Below, piece by piece: positions 24,513 to 38,228 of a stretch of DNA of 64,000 nt (its first letter is position 1; each line of letters starts with the position of its first letter). Origin of the DNA: Warburgia ugandensis (Eukaryota; Streptophyta; Magnoliopsida; Canellales; Canellaceae); contig CP141139.1 of the NCBI GenBank assembly GCA_035236585.1, positions 20,910,990-20,974,989 of the forward strand, read 5' to 3'. Below the pieces are notes generated by a model. That model worked only from the letters and a program-made list of their open reading frames with translations. It was not told the origin of the DNA and did not search any database. The translations under genes and the position numbers were made by a program.

Positions 24513-27500
24513 ACATTTGCACCCTAGACCTTCAAAACAGTATAATTAAGCCTAATTAGTAATGGTTATGTGATTTCTAAGACTAAAAAATTAAAAAATA
24601 TAGGGACATGTATACAATTTGTCTTCTAAAATAGTTCCAATGTGAAATTTCTCTTTCTTGTGTAAAATTAGATATTTTATGTATTTTTTACATTTGTATC
24701 TATTACCTTCAAAAGAGTAGAATCAAGCCTAATTAGTGATAATTAAGTTATTTTTAAGACTCATATATTCAAAATATAGGGATAAGTATACAACTTATCT
24801 CTAAAAATAATTGGAATGTGAAATTGATCTTTCTTGTGTAAAATTAGATATTTTGTGCATTTTGGCATTTACACCCTAGACCTTGAAAATAGTAGAATTA
24901 AGCAAAATTAGTGACAATCTTGTGATTTCTAAGACCAAAATATTCAAAATATAGGGATATGTCCACAATTTATCTTCTAGTATAATTGGAATTTGAAATT
25001 GTTCTTTCTTTTACAAAATTAGATATTTAGTGCATTTTTTACTTGTGTACCCTCGACCTTCAAAATTATAGAATTAAGGCTAATTAGTCATAATCAAGTG
25101 ATTTCTAATACTAAAATATTCAAAATATAGGGATATGTAATCAATTTATCTTTTAAAATAGATTGAATGTGAGATTTCTCTTTCTTGCGTAAAATTAGAT
25201 ATTTTGTGCATTTTTTACATTTGTACCCCTAACATTCAAAACAGCAGAATTAAGACTAATTAGTGATAATTAAGTAATTTTTAAAACTAAAATATTCAAA
25301 ACATAGGGATATGTTTACAATTTGTTGTTAAAAATAGTTGTAATGTGAACTTATTCTTTCTTGGGTAAAATTTGATATTTTTTTGCATTTTTTACATTGG
25401 TACCCTTAACCTTGAAAATAGTAAAATTAAGCCTAATTAGTGATAATTAAGTGATTTTAAGACTAAAATATTAAAAATATAGGGATTTGTACAAAACTTA
25501 TCTTTTAATATATTTTGAATGTGAAATTGCTCTTTCTTATGTAAAATTAGACATTTTGTGTATTTTTTACATTTATACTTCAAATGTCTAAAATTAAGCC
25601 TAATTATGGATAATTATGTAGTTTTTAAGACTAAAATATTCAAAATATAGGGATATCTTCAAAAATAGTTGGAATGTGAAATTGCCCTTTCTTGTATAAA
25701 ATTAGATATTATGTGCATTTTTGCATTTGTACCCTAGACCTTCAAAATAGTAGAATTAAGCCACATTAGTGATAATTAAGTGATTTTTAAGACTAAAATA
25801 TTCAAAATATATGGATATGTATAATTTAACTTTCAACATAGTTGGAATGTGAAATTGCTATTTCTTTTTCAAAATTAGATATTTTGTGCATTTTTATATT
25901 TGCACTGTCGACCTTAAAAGTTGTAGAATTAAGCCTAATTAGTTATAATTAAGTGATTTCTAATATTAAAATATTCAAAATATAGGGATACGTATGCAAT
26001 TTATCTTTTAGAATAGATGGAATGTGAGATTTTTCTTTCTTGTGTAAAATTAGATATTTTGTGCATTTTTTACATTTGTACCTTGAACCTTCAAAATTGT
26101 ATAATTAAGACTAATTAGTGATAATTAAGTTATTACTAAGACAAAAATATTCAAAATATAGGGATATATATACATTTATCCTTTAATATAGTTGGAATGT
26201 GAAATTTCTATTTCTTTTTCAAAATTAGTTATATTTTGTGCATTTTTTACATTTGTAACCTTGACCTTCAAAATTCTAGAATTAAGCTAAATTAGTGATA
26301 ATTAAGTGATTTTTAAGATTAAAATATTCAAAATATAGAGCTACATATGCAATTTATCTTTTAAAATAGATGGAATGTGAGATTGCTCTTCTTGTGTAAA
26401 ATTAGACATTTTGTGCATTTTTTTACATTTGTACTGTGGACCTTCAAAATAGTAGAATAAGACTAATTAATGATAAATTAAGTGATTTTTAAGAATACAA
26501 TATTAAAAATATAGGGATATGTATACAATTTATGTTTTAATATAGTTGGAATGTGACATTGCTATTTCTTGTGTAAAATTAGATATTCTGTGTATTTTTT
26601 ACATTTGTACCCTACACCTCTAAAAAGATAGAATCATGCCCAATTAGTGTTAATTAAGTGATTTATAAGACTAAAATATTTATAATATTTGGATATGTAT
26701 GCAATTTATCTTTTTATGTTGGAATGTGAAATTACTCTTTCTTTTGCAAAATTAGATATTTTGTGCATTTTTTACATTTATACCCTGGACATTCAAAGTA
26801 GTAGAATTAAGCCTAATTAGTGATAATTAAGGGATTTCTAAGACAAAAATATTCAAAATATAGTATATGTATACAACTTATCTTATAATATAGTTGGATT
26901 GGTAAATTACTCCTTGTGTTAAAGTAGACATTTTTTGTGCTTTTTTATATTTTTACCCTCGACCTTTAAAAAAGTAGAATTAAGCCTAATAAGTGATAAT
27001 TAAGTCATTTCTAAGACTAAAATGTTCAAAATATAGTAATATGTATACAACTTATCTTTTAAAATTGTTAAAATGTGAAATTGCTCTTTTTTTGTAAAAC
27101 TAGATATTTTGTGTATTTTTTACATTTGTACCCTATTCAAAATAGTAAAATTGAGCCTAGTTAGTGATTTTTAAGAATAAAACATTCAAAAAATATATAT
27201 ATATATATATAATTTATCTCTAAAAATAATTGGAATGTGAATTTTCTCTTTTTTTTGTAAAATTAGATATTTTGTGCATTTTTTTATTTAATCCATTGAC
27301 CTTCATAATAGTAGAAATAAGCCAAATTAGTGATAATTAAATGATTTTCAAGATTAAAATATTCAAAAAATAGGAAAATGTATATAATTAATCTTTTAAT
27401 ATAGTTGATATGTGAAATTGTTTTTTCTTGTGTAAAATTAGATATTTTGTGCATTTTTTAATTTGCACCCTCAACCTTCAATTTATCTTTTAAAATAGTT

Positions 27501-29484
27501 AGAATGTGAAATTGCACTTTCTTGTAGAAAATTATATATTTTGTGTATTTTTGCATTTGTACCCTATACCTTCAAAATGGTAGAATTAAGCAAAATTAGT
27601 AATAATTAAGTGATTTATAAGGATAAAATATTGTAAATATAAGGATATGTATACAATTTATCTTTTAAAATACTTTAAATATGAGATTGCTCTTTCTTAT
27701 GTAAAATTTGATATTTTTTTAATTTTTTATATTTGTACCCTAGACCTTTAAAGTTATTAAATTAAGCCCAATCATTGATAATTATGTAATTTCTAAGACT
27801 AAAATATTCAAAATTTAGAGATATATAAATAATTTATCTTTTATTATAGTTGGAATGTGATATTACACTTTCTTATGTATAACTAGATATTTTTTCCATT
27901 TTTGTGTTTGTATCCTGGACCTTCAAAATTGTAAAACTAAGCCAACTTAGGGACATTGAGTGATTTCTAAGACTAAAATATTCAATATGTAAGGAGATAT
28001 ATACAATTTATCTTTTAATATAGTTGGAATGTGAAATTGCTCTTTCTTTTGCAAAATTAGATATTTTGAATGTTTTTTACATTTGTACCCTTGACTTTCA
28101 AAATAGTAGAATTAACCCTAATTAGTGATAATTACTTGATTTCAAAGATTAAAATATTCAAAATATAGGGATAAGTATACCATTTATCATTTAAGATAGT
28201 TGGAATGTGAGATTGCCCTTTCCTATGTAAAATTAGAAATTTTGTATATTTTTTACATTTATAACCATGACCTTCAATATAGTTGAATTAATCCTAATTA
28301 GTGATAATTAATTTATTTTTTAAGAGTAAAATATTAAAAATATAGGGATATGTATACAATTTATCTTTTAATATCATTGGAATGTGAAATTGCTCTTTGT
28401 TGTGTGATTTTTTATATATTGTGCATTTTTGCATCGTACTATGGACCTTCAAAATAATTAAATTAAGCCTAATTAGTAATAGTTAAGTGATTTCAATGAG
28501 TAAAAAATTCAAAATATAGGGATATGTGCATAATTTATCTTTTAATATAGTTGGAATCTGAAATTGCTCTTTCTTGTCTAAAATTAGATATTTTTTACAT
28601 TTGTACCATGGACCTTCAAAACATTAGAATTAAGCCTAATTAGTGATAATAAGTGATTTCTTAGATAAAATATTCAAAATATAGGAATATGATAATTATG
28701 TGCTTTCTTAGAGTAAAAAATTCAAAATATAAGGATATGTATACAATTTATCTTTTTATATATTTGAAATTGCTCTTTCTTGTGTCAAATTAGATATTTT
28801 GAGTATTTTTTACGTGTGTACCTTCAAAACAATAGAATTAAGCCTAAATAGTGATAATGAAGTGATTTCTAAGACTAAAATATTCAAAATTTAGGGATGT
28901 GTATACAATTTATCTTTTAAAATAGTTGAAAGTGTGATTGCTCTTTCGTGTAAAATTAGATATTTTGTGCATTCTTTACATTTATACCTTAGACCTTCAA
29001 AATGGTAGAATTAAGCCTAATTAGTGATAATTAAGTGATTTTTAAGACTAAAATATTCAAAATATAGGGATATATATAATCTATCTTTTAATATAGTTGG
29101 TATGTGAAATTGGCTTTTCTTGTGTAAAATTAGATATTTTGTGTATTTTTACATTTGTATCATGGAGCTTCAAAATGTAGAATTAAGTAAAATTAGTGAT
29201 AATTAAGAGATTCTTAAGACTAAAATATTCAAAATATGGGGATATGTACACAATTTATCTTTTAATATAGTTGGTAAGGAAAATTACTTTTTCTTTTGTA
29301 AAATTAGATATTTAATGCATTTTTGCATATGTACCATGGAGCTTCAAAATAGTAAAATAAAAATAAAAAAAAAGGGATAATTAAGTAATTTCTAAGTGTA
29401 AAATATTCAAAATATAGGAATGTGTATAAAATTTATCTTTAATATAGTTGGAATTTGAAATTGTACTTTCTTGTGTAAAATTAG
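24513..29484 (+). repeat. Satellite array, direct block 3
   Basis: About 28 + units directly after the CACTA right end, in the same orientation as before it, so the transposon simply split one array. There is a short (TA)n expansion at about 27197-27213 and some truncated units (for example 25660 and 28680). It ends in TGTGTAAAATTAGAT, where the LINE tail begins. Confidence 0.95.
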
Positions 29485-29511
29485 ATCATCATCATCAAGA
29501 CCTTATCCTAA

Positions 29512-32500
29512 TTAGGGGTCAGCCACATGAATCTTATTCCTCGATTCCACTCTATTAAATACCATGGCTTCATTTAGTCCCAAAGTTTTTAAATCTTTCC
29601 TCACCACTTCTATCCACGTTCTTTTGGGCCTTCTCCTTGCCCTTTTAGAACCTTCTACTTGTATTGCCTCACTCCTAACCAGTGTCGTTGTTGGTCTCCT
29701 TTGAACATGTCTAAACCATCTAAGTCTAATCTCCCTCATCTTATTACCTATTGGTGCTACCCCTACATTTCCTCTAATATTTTCATTTCTAATTCTATCC
29801 TTTCTTGCCTTACCACTCAGTCATCTCAATATTCTCATTTCGGCGATGCTCATCCTATGAGTATGATGTTCCTTAACTGCCCAACACTCTGATCCATAAA
29901 GCATGGCTAGCCTGATGGCCATCCTATAGAATTTTCCTTTTAGTTTGAGGGGCACCCGCCAATTACACAAAACTCCAGATGCACATCTCCATTTGTTCTG
30001 ATCCACTTGAATTCTCTGAGTAACCTCCATCTCAATCTCTCCACTCTCATGAATGATTGATCCTAAGTACCAAAAGTGGTCTTTTATGAGGACTTCTTGG
30101 TTATCAATCTTGACTAGTGTTACACTCCTACTCTCCTTGCTAAAATTACATTCCATATATTATGTCTTACTTCGACTAATTTTAAATCCTTTAGATTCTA
30201 ATGCTTTTCTCCATAACTCTAGCTTTATGTTTACACCCTCCCTTGTCTGATCAAGTAAGACTATATCATCTGCAAATATCATGCACCAGGGAATCTCCTT
30301 GTGCAGATATTTTGTTAACTCATCCATAACTAATGTGAAAAGGTATGAGCTCAATGCTAATCCTTGGTGCAATCCTATAGTGACAGAAAAATCACCAGTC
30401 ATGCCACTAGTGGTCTTAACATTTGTTACTGTTCCCTCATACATATCTTTAATTATGTCTATATACCCCTAAGAAACCCCTTTATCACCCAACACCCTCC
30501 ATATTAACTCTCTAGGGACTCTATCATAAGCTTTCTCTAAGTCGATAACGACCATGTGGAGGTATTTCCTCCTCTCCCTATATTTCTCTCCTAGTTGTCT
30601 TAGTAAGAAAATAGCTTCCATGGTAGACCTCCCAGGCATGAAACCAAATTGATTCTCCAATACACTTGTTTTATGTTGTAGCCTCTTCTCAATCACTCTT
30701 TCAAAAAGTTTCACAGTGTGGCTCATAAGTTTGATCCGTCGATAATTAGTGCAACTCTGTATGTCTCCTTTATTCTTATATATTGGTACAATAGAGCTTT
30801 TCCTCCACTCATCAGGCATTTTCTTTGATTTTATAATCTCGTTAAACAACTCGGTCAACCAAACTACCCCAATATCTCCCATATGCTACCAAACCTCTAT
30901 TGGTATACCATCGATCCTTATGGTCTTTCCTGATTTCATCTTTTTCAAGGCCTCTTTTACTTTAGGTACTCTAATCCTACATTCATATCTATAATATCCA
31001 ATGTTATTTAGATTTATAGTATTTTCAATCCCTATATTCTCAGAGCCATTGTCATTTAACAATTTTTGAAAATATGTTTCCCACCTTTGTTTGATCTCAT
31101 CATCTTTGACTAATACCCTTTGATCATCACTTCTAATGCACCTAACATGATCTAAGTCCTTACGCTTTTGTTCTCTTACTTTTGCAAGTTTAAACACATC
31201 TTTCTCACCTTCTCTTATTCCTAGTCTATTATAGAGCTCATCATAAGCTTTAAGTTTAGCCTCACTTACTATTCTCTTAGCAACCTTTTAGCATTCTTAT
31301 ATTGTTCATAGTTTTCATTATTTCTAGTCTTCTACCATGATTTGAAAAGCATCCATTTTTCCTTAATAACTTTTTGCACTGTTTCACTCCACCACCATGT
31401 TTCCTTTACTAATTGCCTTTTACCTTTAGATACTCCTACGACCTCTTTTGCCACTTTCTTATTGGACTTAGCAATATTAATCCACATGGTATTTACTTCT
31501 ATTTCATAGTTCCAAATTCCTCATACCATCAACTTATTTGTGAATGAGGTTATTTTCTCTCCTTTTAAGTTCCACCACTTAATTTTGTATACCTATTAAG
31601 TTCATTTCCTTTCTTCCATCTTTTGATATGGATATCCATAACCATTAACCTATGTTGTGAGGTTAAACTCTCCCCGAGTTTCACCTTACAATCCTTACAT
31701 ATAGATCATTCATTATTCCTAAGTAGAAAAAAGTCTATTTGGCTTTTATGAAGTCCACTTTTAAAGGTTATGAAGTGTTCATCCCTCTTCTTAAAAAGTG
31801 TATTTGTAATGGACAGGTTATATGATAAAGCAAAATCGATGATATTCTCCCCCATCTCATTTCGTTCACCTATACCATACCCTCCATGTATTTTATCATA
31901 ACTTTCCTTATCTTTTCCTACATGGCCATTTAAGTCTGCTCCTTTAAATATCCCCTCAGTGTTGAAAATTTCTTGCATGACTCCCTCCATAGCTTCCCAA
32001 AACTGTCTTTGAATTATTATATCTTGTAACCTTACTTGTGGTGTGTATGCACTTATAACATTTATAATCTACTCTCCTAGAACAAGTTTTATTATTATTA
32101 TTTTATCACTGATTCTTTTAACGTCCACAACTTTATCCTTTAATTTCTTATCCATTATTATTCCTATGCCATTTTTATTATTTTCGTTTCCTACGTACCA
32201 TAATTTATACCCATCTATTTCTCTATCTTTAGCCCCTTTCCACTTGGTTTCTTATATACAAGCGATGTTGACTCTCCTACATTTCATCGCGTCTACTAAC
32301 TCCAAATTCTTACCTATTAATGTCCTTATATTCCATGTGGCGATACGAATCTTATGTTATGGAGATATCCTATTTACTATCACCTTTCTCGACCTCCATG
32401 ACATGAACCCATGTCCACTTTTCATTGCACCTAGGTTTTGATGCAGTGTGTCACTTCTAAGGGGACGCTCTAGTAGTCCTTGCCCATTTTTCACTACACC

Positions 32501-32605
32501 CAGGATCCGATGTAGCGTGTCGCTTCTGGGAGAAAGCCCTAACAACCCTTGCTTATTTTTCACCGCACTCGAGATCTGATGCAGCACGTCACTTATGGGG
32601 AACAC
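29512..32605 (-). pseudogene. RTE LINE polyprotein (endonuclease + reverse transcriptase), decayed
   Basis: Visible pieces from N to C: 23-residue repeats (SDTLHRILGVVKNGQGLLE); endonuclease start IRIATWNIRTLIGKNLELVD near 32345, then RRVNIACIQETKWKGAK, LWYVGNENNKNGIGI, VISAYTPQVRLQD and GADLNGHVGKD (31945) to SGLHKSQIDFFLLR (31725); linker KMKSGKTIRIDGIPIEVW; RT fingers [56 protein letters not shown], then [13 protein letters not shown] and [10 protein letters not shown], keeping the catalytic Asp pair; thumb region FWYLGSIIHESGEIEM, LKGKFYRMAIRLAMLYGSE; C-terminal tail to KIHVADP and TAA. About ten stops or shifts interrupt it (for example a stop before MEYKDI-type frame at 32300, and after GDKGVS at 30469). 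The enzyme would nick DNA and copy its RNA at the break. This copy is dead. Confidence 0.9.
32397..32603 (-). repeat. Three 69-bp tandem repeats at the LINE 5' end
   Basis: The landmark C(A/T)TTTTCA(C/T)..GCAC/CACC recurs at 32417, 32486 and 32555, a period of exactly 69 bp. Translated on the minus strand it is a 23-residue repeat: SDVLHQISSAVKNKQGLLGL, SDTLHRILGVVKNGQGLLER, SDTLHQNLGAMKSGHGFMSW. Since 69 is a multiple of three, the frame is kept through all copies. It may be N-terminal coding sequence or 5' untranslated monomers. Confidence 0.9.
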
Positions 32606-32625
32606 CCTAGCTTGAAGGAATGTCA

Positions 32626-35600
32626 GTTGGAATGTGAAGTTGCTCTTTCTTATGTAAATCTAGATATTTTGTACAATTTTTACATTTGTATCATAAACCT
32701 TCAAAATAATAGACTTAATCCAAATTAGTAATAAATAAGTGATTTCTAAGGCTAAAATATTGAAAATATAGGGATGTGTATACAATTTAGCTTTTAATAT
32801 TATTGGAATGTGAAAGTTCTATTTCTAGTGTAAAATTACATATTTAGTTTGTTTTACATTTGTGCCCTTGACCTTAAAATAGTAGAATTAAGCCTAATTA
32901 GTTAGAGTTAAGTGATTACTAAGACTAAAATATTCAAAATATAAGGTTTTTTTTGTATAATTTATCTTTTAAAATAGGTGGAATGTGAAATTGCTTTTTC
33001 TTATGTATAATATATTTTGTGCTTTCTGCATTTGTACCGTGGACCTTCAAAACTGTAGAATTAAGCCTAAGTAGTGATAATTGAGTGACTTCTAAGATAA
33101 TAATTTTAAAATATGTAGGGATATCTAAAAAACTTAACTTTTAAATAATTGGAATGTGAAATTGGTTTTTCTTGTGTAAAACTAGACATATTGTACTTTT
33201 TTGCATTTGTACTGTGCCCTAGACCTTCAAAACAAAAGAATTAATCCTAATTTGTGATAATTAAGTGGTTTTTTAAGACTAAAATATTCAAAATACAGGG
33301 ACATGTATACAATTTATCTTTTAATATAGTTGGAATATGGAAGTTCTTTTTCTTTTCAAAAATTAGATATTTTGAGCATTTCTTACATTTGTACCTTGTA
33401 CATTCAAAATAGCATAATTAAGTCTAATTAGTGATAATTAATTATTTTTAAGATTAAAATATTCAAAATATAGGGATATGTACACGATTTTTCTTTTAAA
33501 ATAGTTGGAATGTAAAATTACTGTTTCTTATGTAAAATTAGATATTCTGTTTATTTTTTACATTTATACCCTAGACCTTTAAAATAGTAGAATTAAGCCT
33601 AATCAGCTATAAAATAGTGATTATTAAGACTAAAATATTCAAAATATAGTGATATATACAAATCATCTTTTAATATAGCTTGAATTAAATTACTATTTTT
33701 TGCAAAATTAGATAATTTGTGCAATTTTTACATATGTACCTTGGATCTTCAAAATAGTAGAATTAAGTCTAATTAGTGAAATTAAGTGATTTCTGAGACT
33801 AAAATATTCCAAATATAGGGATATGTATACAATTTATCTTTTAAAATATTTCAAATGCTCGATTGCTCTTTTTTATGTTTTTTTTATATTTATACAATGG
33901 ACATTCAAAATAGTAGAATTAAGCCTAATTTGTGATAATTAAGTGACTTCTAAGACAACAATATTTAAAATATAGTGATATGTAATCAATTTATCTTTTA
34001 ATATAGTTGGAATTGAAGTTGTTCTTTCTTTTGAAAAATTAGATATTTTGTGCATTTTTTACATTTGGACTTTCAAAAGAGTAGAATTAAGCCTAATTAG
34101 TGATAATTAAGTGATTTTAAGACTAAAATATTCAAAATATAGGGATATATTGCTATTTATCTTTTTAAATAGTTGGAATGTGAGATTTCTCTTTATTGTG
34201 TTAAATTAGATTTTTTTTTTTACAATTGTACCCTAGACCTTCAAAAAAGCTGAAATAAGCCTAATTAGTGAGAATTAAGTAATTTTTAAGACTAAAATAT
34301 TCAAAATATAGGGGTATCTATACAACTTATTTGTTAATATAGTTAGGATGTTAAATTGCTTTCTTTTGCAAAATTAAATATTTGTTGCATTTTTTCATTT
34401 GTACCATGTACCTTCAAAATAGTAGAATTAAGTCAAATTAAGGACAATTAAGTGATTTCTAAGACAAAAATATTCAAAATATTGTGATATAAATATAATT
34501 TATCTTTTAATATAGTTGAAATGTGAAATTTCTCTTTTTATTGTAAAAATAGATATTTTGTTCTTTTTTGTAATTATACCCGTGGCCTTCAAAATAGTAG
34601 AATTAAGCCAAATTAGTGATAATTAATTAATTTTAAAGACTTAAATATTCAAAATATAGGGATATGTATACAATTTATATTTTTATATAGTTACAATGTG
34701 AAATTTCTCTTTATTTTCAAAATTTTGATATTTTATGCATTTTTTACATTTCTACCTTAGACCTTCAAAATAGTAGAATTAAACCTAATTAGTTATGATT
34801 AAGTGATTTCTAAGACTAAAATATTCAAAATATAGGGACATGTTAAAATTTATCTTTTAAAATAGATGGAATGTGAGATTTCTCTATCTTGGGAAAATTA
34901 CATATTTTTTGCATTTTTTACTTTTGTACCCTAGACTTTCAAAATAATAGAATTAAGCCTAATTAGTGATAATTAAGTAATTTTTATAACTAAAATAATA
35001 AAAATTTAGGGATATGTATACCATTTATCTTTTAATATAGTTGGAATATGATATTACTCTTTCTTGTCTACAATTAGATATTTTGTGCACTTTTGCATTT
35101 GAACCCTTGACCTTCTAAATAGTAGAATTAAGACAAATTAAGGACAATTAAGTGATTTGTAAGACTAAAATATTCAAAATATATGGATATGTGTACACTT
35201 TATATTTTAATATGGTTGAAATGTGAAATTGCACTTTCTTGTGTAAAATTAGATATTTTGTGCTTTTTTTACATTTGTACCCTTGGCATTCAAAATAGTA
35301 GAATTAAGCCTAATTAGTGATAATTAAGTGATTTTTAATGCTAAAATATTCAAAGTATAGGGATATATATACAACTTATCTTCTAATATAGTTGGATTGT
35401 CAAATTGCTCTTTCATGTGTAATATTAGATATTTTGGGATTTTTTATATTTATACACTGGACCTTCAAAACTATAGAATTAAGCAAAATTGGTGATAATT
35501 AAGTGATTTTTATGACCAAAATATTCAAAATATAGGTATACTATATAATTTATCTCCTAATATAGTTGGAATGTGAAATTTCTTTCTTGGGTAAAATTAG

Positions 35601-36410
35601 ATATTGTTGCATTTTTATATTTGTATTATGAACCTACAAAATAGTAGAATTAAGCCTAATTAGTGATAATTAAGTGATTTGTAAGACTAAAATGTTAAAA
35701 ATATAGGGATATGTATGCAATTTATCTTTTTAGATAGTTGGAATATAAAATTGCTCTTTCATCTAAAAAATTAAATATTTTGTGCATTTTCTACATTGTA
35801 CCCTGACCTTTAAAGTAGTATAATTAAGCCTAATTAGTGATAACTAAGTTACTTCTAAAACTAAAACATTAAAAATATAGGGATATGTATAAAATTTATC
35901 TCTTAAAATTGTTGTAATATGAAATTGCTCTTTCTTGTGAAAATTCAATAATTTGTGCATTTTTTCATTTGTACCCAACCTTCGAAAGAGTAGGAATAAG
36001 ACAAATTAGTGGTAATAAACTGATTTCCAAGACTAAGTATTTCAAAATATAGGGATATGTAAACAATTTCTCTTTTTAAATAGTTGGAATGTTAGATTGC
36101 TCTTTCTTGTGTAAAATCAAATATTTTTTGTATTTTTTACATTTGTACCCATGGCCTTCAATACAATTGAAATAAGCCTAATTAGTGATAATTAAGTTAT
36201 TTTTTAAGGCAAAAATATTGAAAATATAGGAATATGTACACAATGGATCTTTGAATATCGTTGGAATGTGAAATTACTCTTTCTCGTGTGAAATTAGATA
36301 CATTGTGCATTTTTGCATTTATACCATGGAACTTCAAAATAATTGAACTAAGTCTAATTAGTGATAATTAAGCAATTTCAACAAGTAAAAAATTTAAAAT
36401 AGAGGGATAA
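32626..36410 (+). repeat. Satellite array, direct block 4
   Basis: About 21 + units after the LINE. It stops abruptly in mid-unit after AAAATAGAGGGATA, where mitochondrial-like DNA begins. Confidence 0.95.
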
Positions 36411-38228
36411 GCAAGAAATCGGGGAGTGGACTAAAGGCTTCTTTCTTCCGTAGGTTTCTTAATCTTCAATTTCGTAGAGAATGGAATCAGCTAAGCTTTC
36501 AAAAGACACTTTCTAAACTTTCATATATGCTTAACTAACACAAAGAAATCAAACCTTGTTTTCTAGGGAGTCCAAGGCCCTTGATCTGATATGCCAAGAG
36601 GACCATAAAGAGCTGATAGAAAGATTTCTGTTTGTTCTTCCTTGGCCTTCTTCTCCATTCTAAGGAGTAAGACAAACGTCGAAATTGAATAGGAGATATA
36701 TAAATCTCTGATCGCTATGCACCTTTCTTTGAACTTAGTGAATGATCGACAGACCGGATTTTTTTTTATGTTCCGATGTTTCCCACTTCCGTTGATAAGA
36801 GCGGTGACCCCATATAGACAGGCCAGGCCAAGTGAAGTGATCTGTGCTTCTACGCTATAAGAAGTAATGTTTACTCAAATGTCCATAAATTCTGAACTTC
36901 CAACATGTCCGCTTTCGGTTGCATGAACATCAGATTCAATAGCAAAGCTTACGTAGAGGAGATCTTAAGCGACCACCTCTAAACCAATTTGATTGGTAGC
37001 TTCTGTTTGTGGCAGCAAACCCTCATTTTCGTTGGCATGCTCTTGTCTTAATCTATTTCAAGTTAGGCCGGGTTGTATCAGGGTCAGGTTGCGGTGGTGG
37101 ATTAGCCTCAGATGGTCGTTCGTCCATGTCAAAAACCTTGAGAACAGACTAGTTGCTTCCTTCGTCCTATGAGAAGCACTGGAAAAGAATCAAACTTAGC
37201 CATCTATTGACCGAGAAAAACTAGCATAAGCCGGGGTAAAGGCATCATTCACAGCGTCTTCTATTCCTCAAGTAAGTATTGCTAGGGCGGATGAGACAAT
37301 CACAAGTTTTGAATGGGAGGACTCTTTTCAAGACTCTAAGAAAGAAAGCAGACCAAGGTATGTATCCAGTCTGCCCCCCATAGCTCCCTTGCTTGTCCAT
37401 AAGTACGGGCTCAGGTTTCGGTTGCAAGAATTGCTGGCACAAGCACCAACATAGAAAAAGTCAGTATCAGCTCTTGTTGAACTTGTCGGTCTGATCGAAA
37501 GATTTGAAAGTCTTAAGCAAAAGTACAAAAAAGAACTGCTTATAGCTTTTTCTTCTCTTTCTAATAGATTCCAAAGTCAAGTTCGATGCCCTATATTAGT
37601 AAGGCTGTTCCGTGCCCCTATAAAGTAAGCTATGTAAGGAGATTGTAAAGCATGCCAGATTTTCCTTCCTTGCTTGCCTATTTAATAGGAGTTTGCATTT
37701 GATGCATCTATTATTCCTATTTAGATGTAAGTTACGTCGCTTTCAGTAGAGTGACAGACTATTCTAAATTGAAATCGGAAAAAATTTCTTAAATGAGGAG
37801 AAATGCTGTCTCCACTGTGCAATCGAAGAAGCGCAATACCTACAACTCAATTAGATGTAAAGGTAGGGAATCTTCTCAATCTCTCCTCCCTCCCTACTCC
37901 CTAGCCGTAACTATCCCCTGTCCTTTATCCAGGACAGCCTCAAAGGAGCTGCTTCCCTAGCCTATTCTCTTAGTTTTGTCATTTTGAATCGAGACAGATC
38001 CTTCCTTCTGGTTGAAATGAATGAATTACCATGCTTTCCGCCGGCTAATCTCTTTTCTTTGAGCCAGTAGCTAAAAGAAAGTCCTCGCCTGCTCTTGAAC
38101 AAGGGAAGGGCATTAGCAAAAATTGACGAAGAAGCTAAACCTTGAAAAAGAAAGGTGGTAGGCTGAAGAAGCAACAAAGACTCTTCCCCGCCCACTAAAC
38201 CCTTCGTGTCCATAGAGTAGCTGCCCTT
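36411..38228. other. Plant mitochondrial-like DNA insert (NUMT candidate)
   Basis: 1.8 kb with balanced composition (clearly higher GC than the satellite) and the texture of plant mitochondrial intergenic DNA: interspersed GAAAGAAAGC, CTTCTTTCTTCCG, GGCCAGGCCAAGTGAAGTG and AGTAAGACAAACGTC type strings, with no transposon features. Open frames of 65-101 codons (37245-37442, 37328-37528, 37962-38267, all minus) are not recognised as mitochondrial genes and I do not call them. The satellite is + to its left and - to its right, so the insert marks an inversion joint. The identification is by overall look and needs a database match. Confidence 0.5.

Larger units (their letters stand above)
29485..32625 (-). 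mobile_element. RTE-type LINE, nearly full length (about 3.1 kb)
   Basis: The most complete of three copies. In minus-strand order it has three 69-bp repeats at the 5' end, an apurinic-type endonuclease region, reverse transcriptase, the conserved C-terminal tail, TAA, about 20 bp of 3' untranslated sequence and a short (GAT)n tail (about 4 units, seen as ATC on +). About 3.2 kb and a microsatellite tail fit the RTE clade. Flanks: about 42 bp of satellite ending TAGAT before it resembles the about 42 bp after it (GTTGGAATGTGAAG onward). That may be a long diverged target duplication or just the same phase of two different units. Confidence 0.92.

Noticed and set aside
29659-32441. Open frames on the + strand inside the LINE (for example 30749-30994 and 32043-32441)
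   Set aside because: They are antisense to the endonuclease and reverse transcriptase of the minus-strand LINE, with no recognisable domain.
36411-38228. Chloroplast origin for the insert
   Set aside because: I recognise no plastid gene or operon sequence; its texture fits mitochondrial intergenic DNA better, though this is a judgement by eye.
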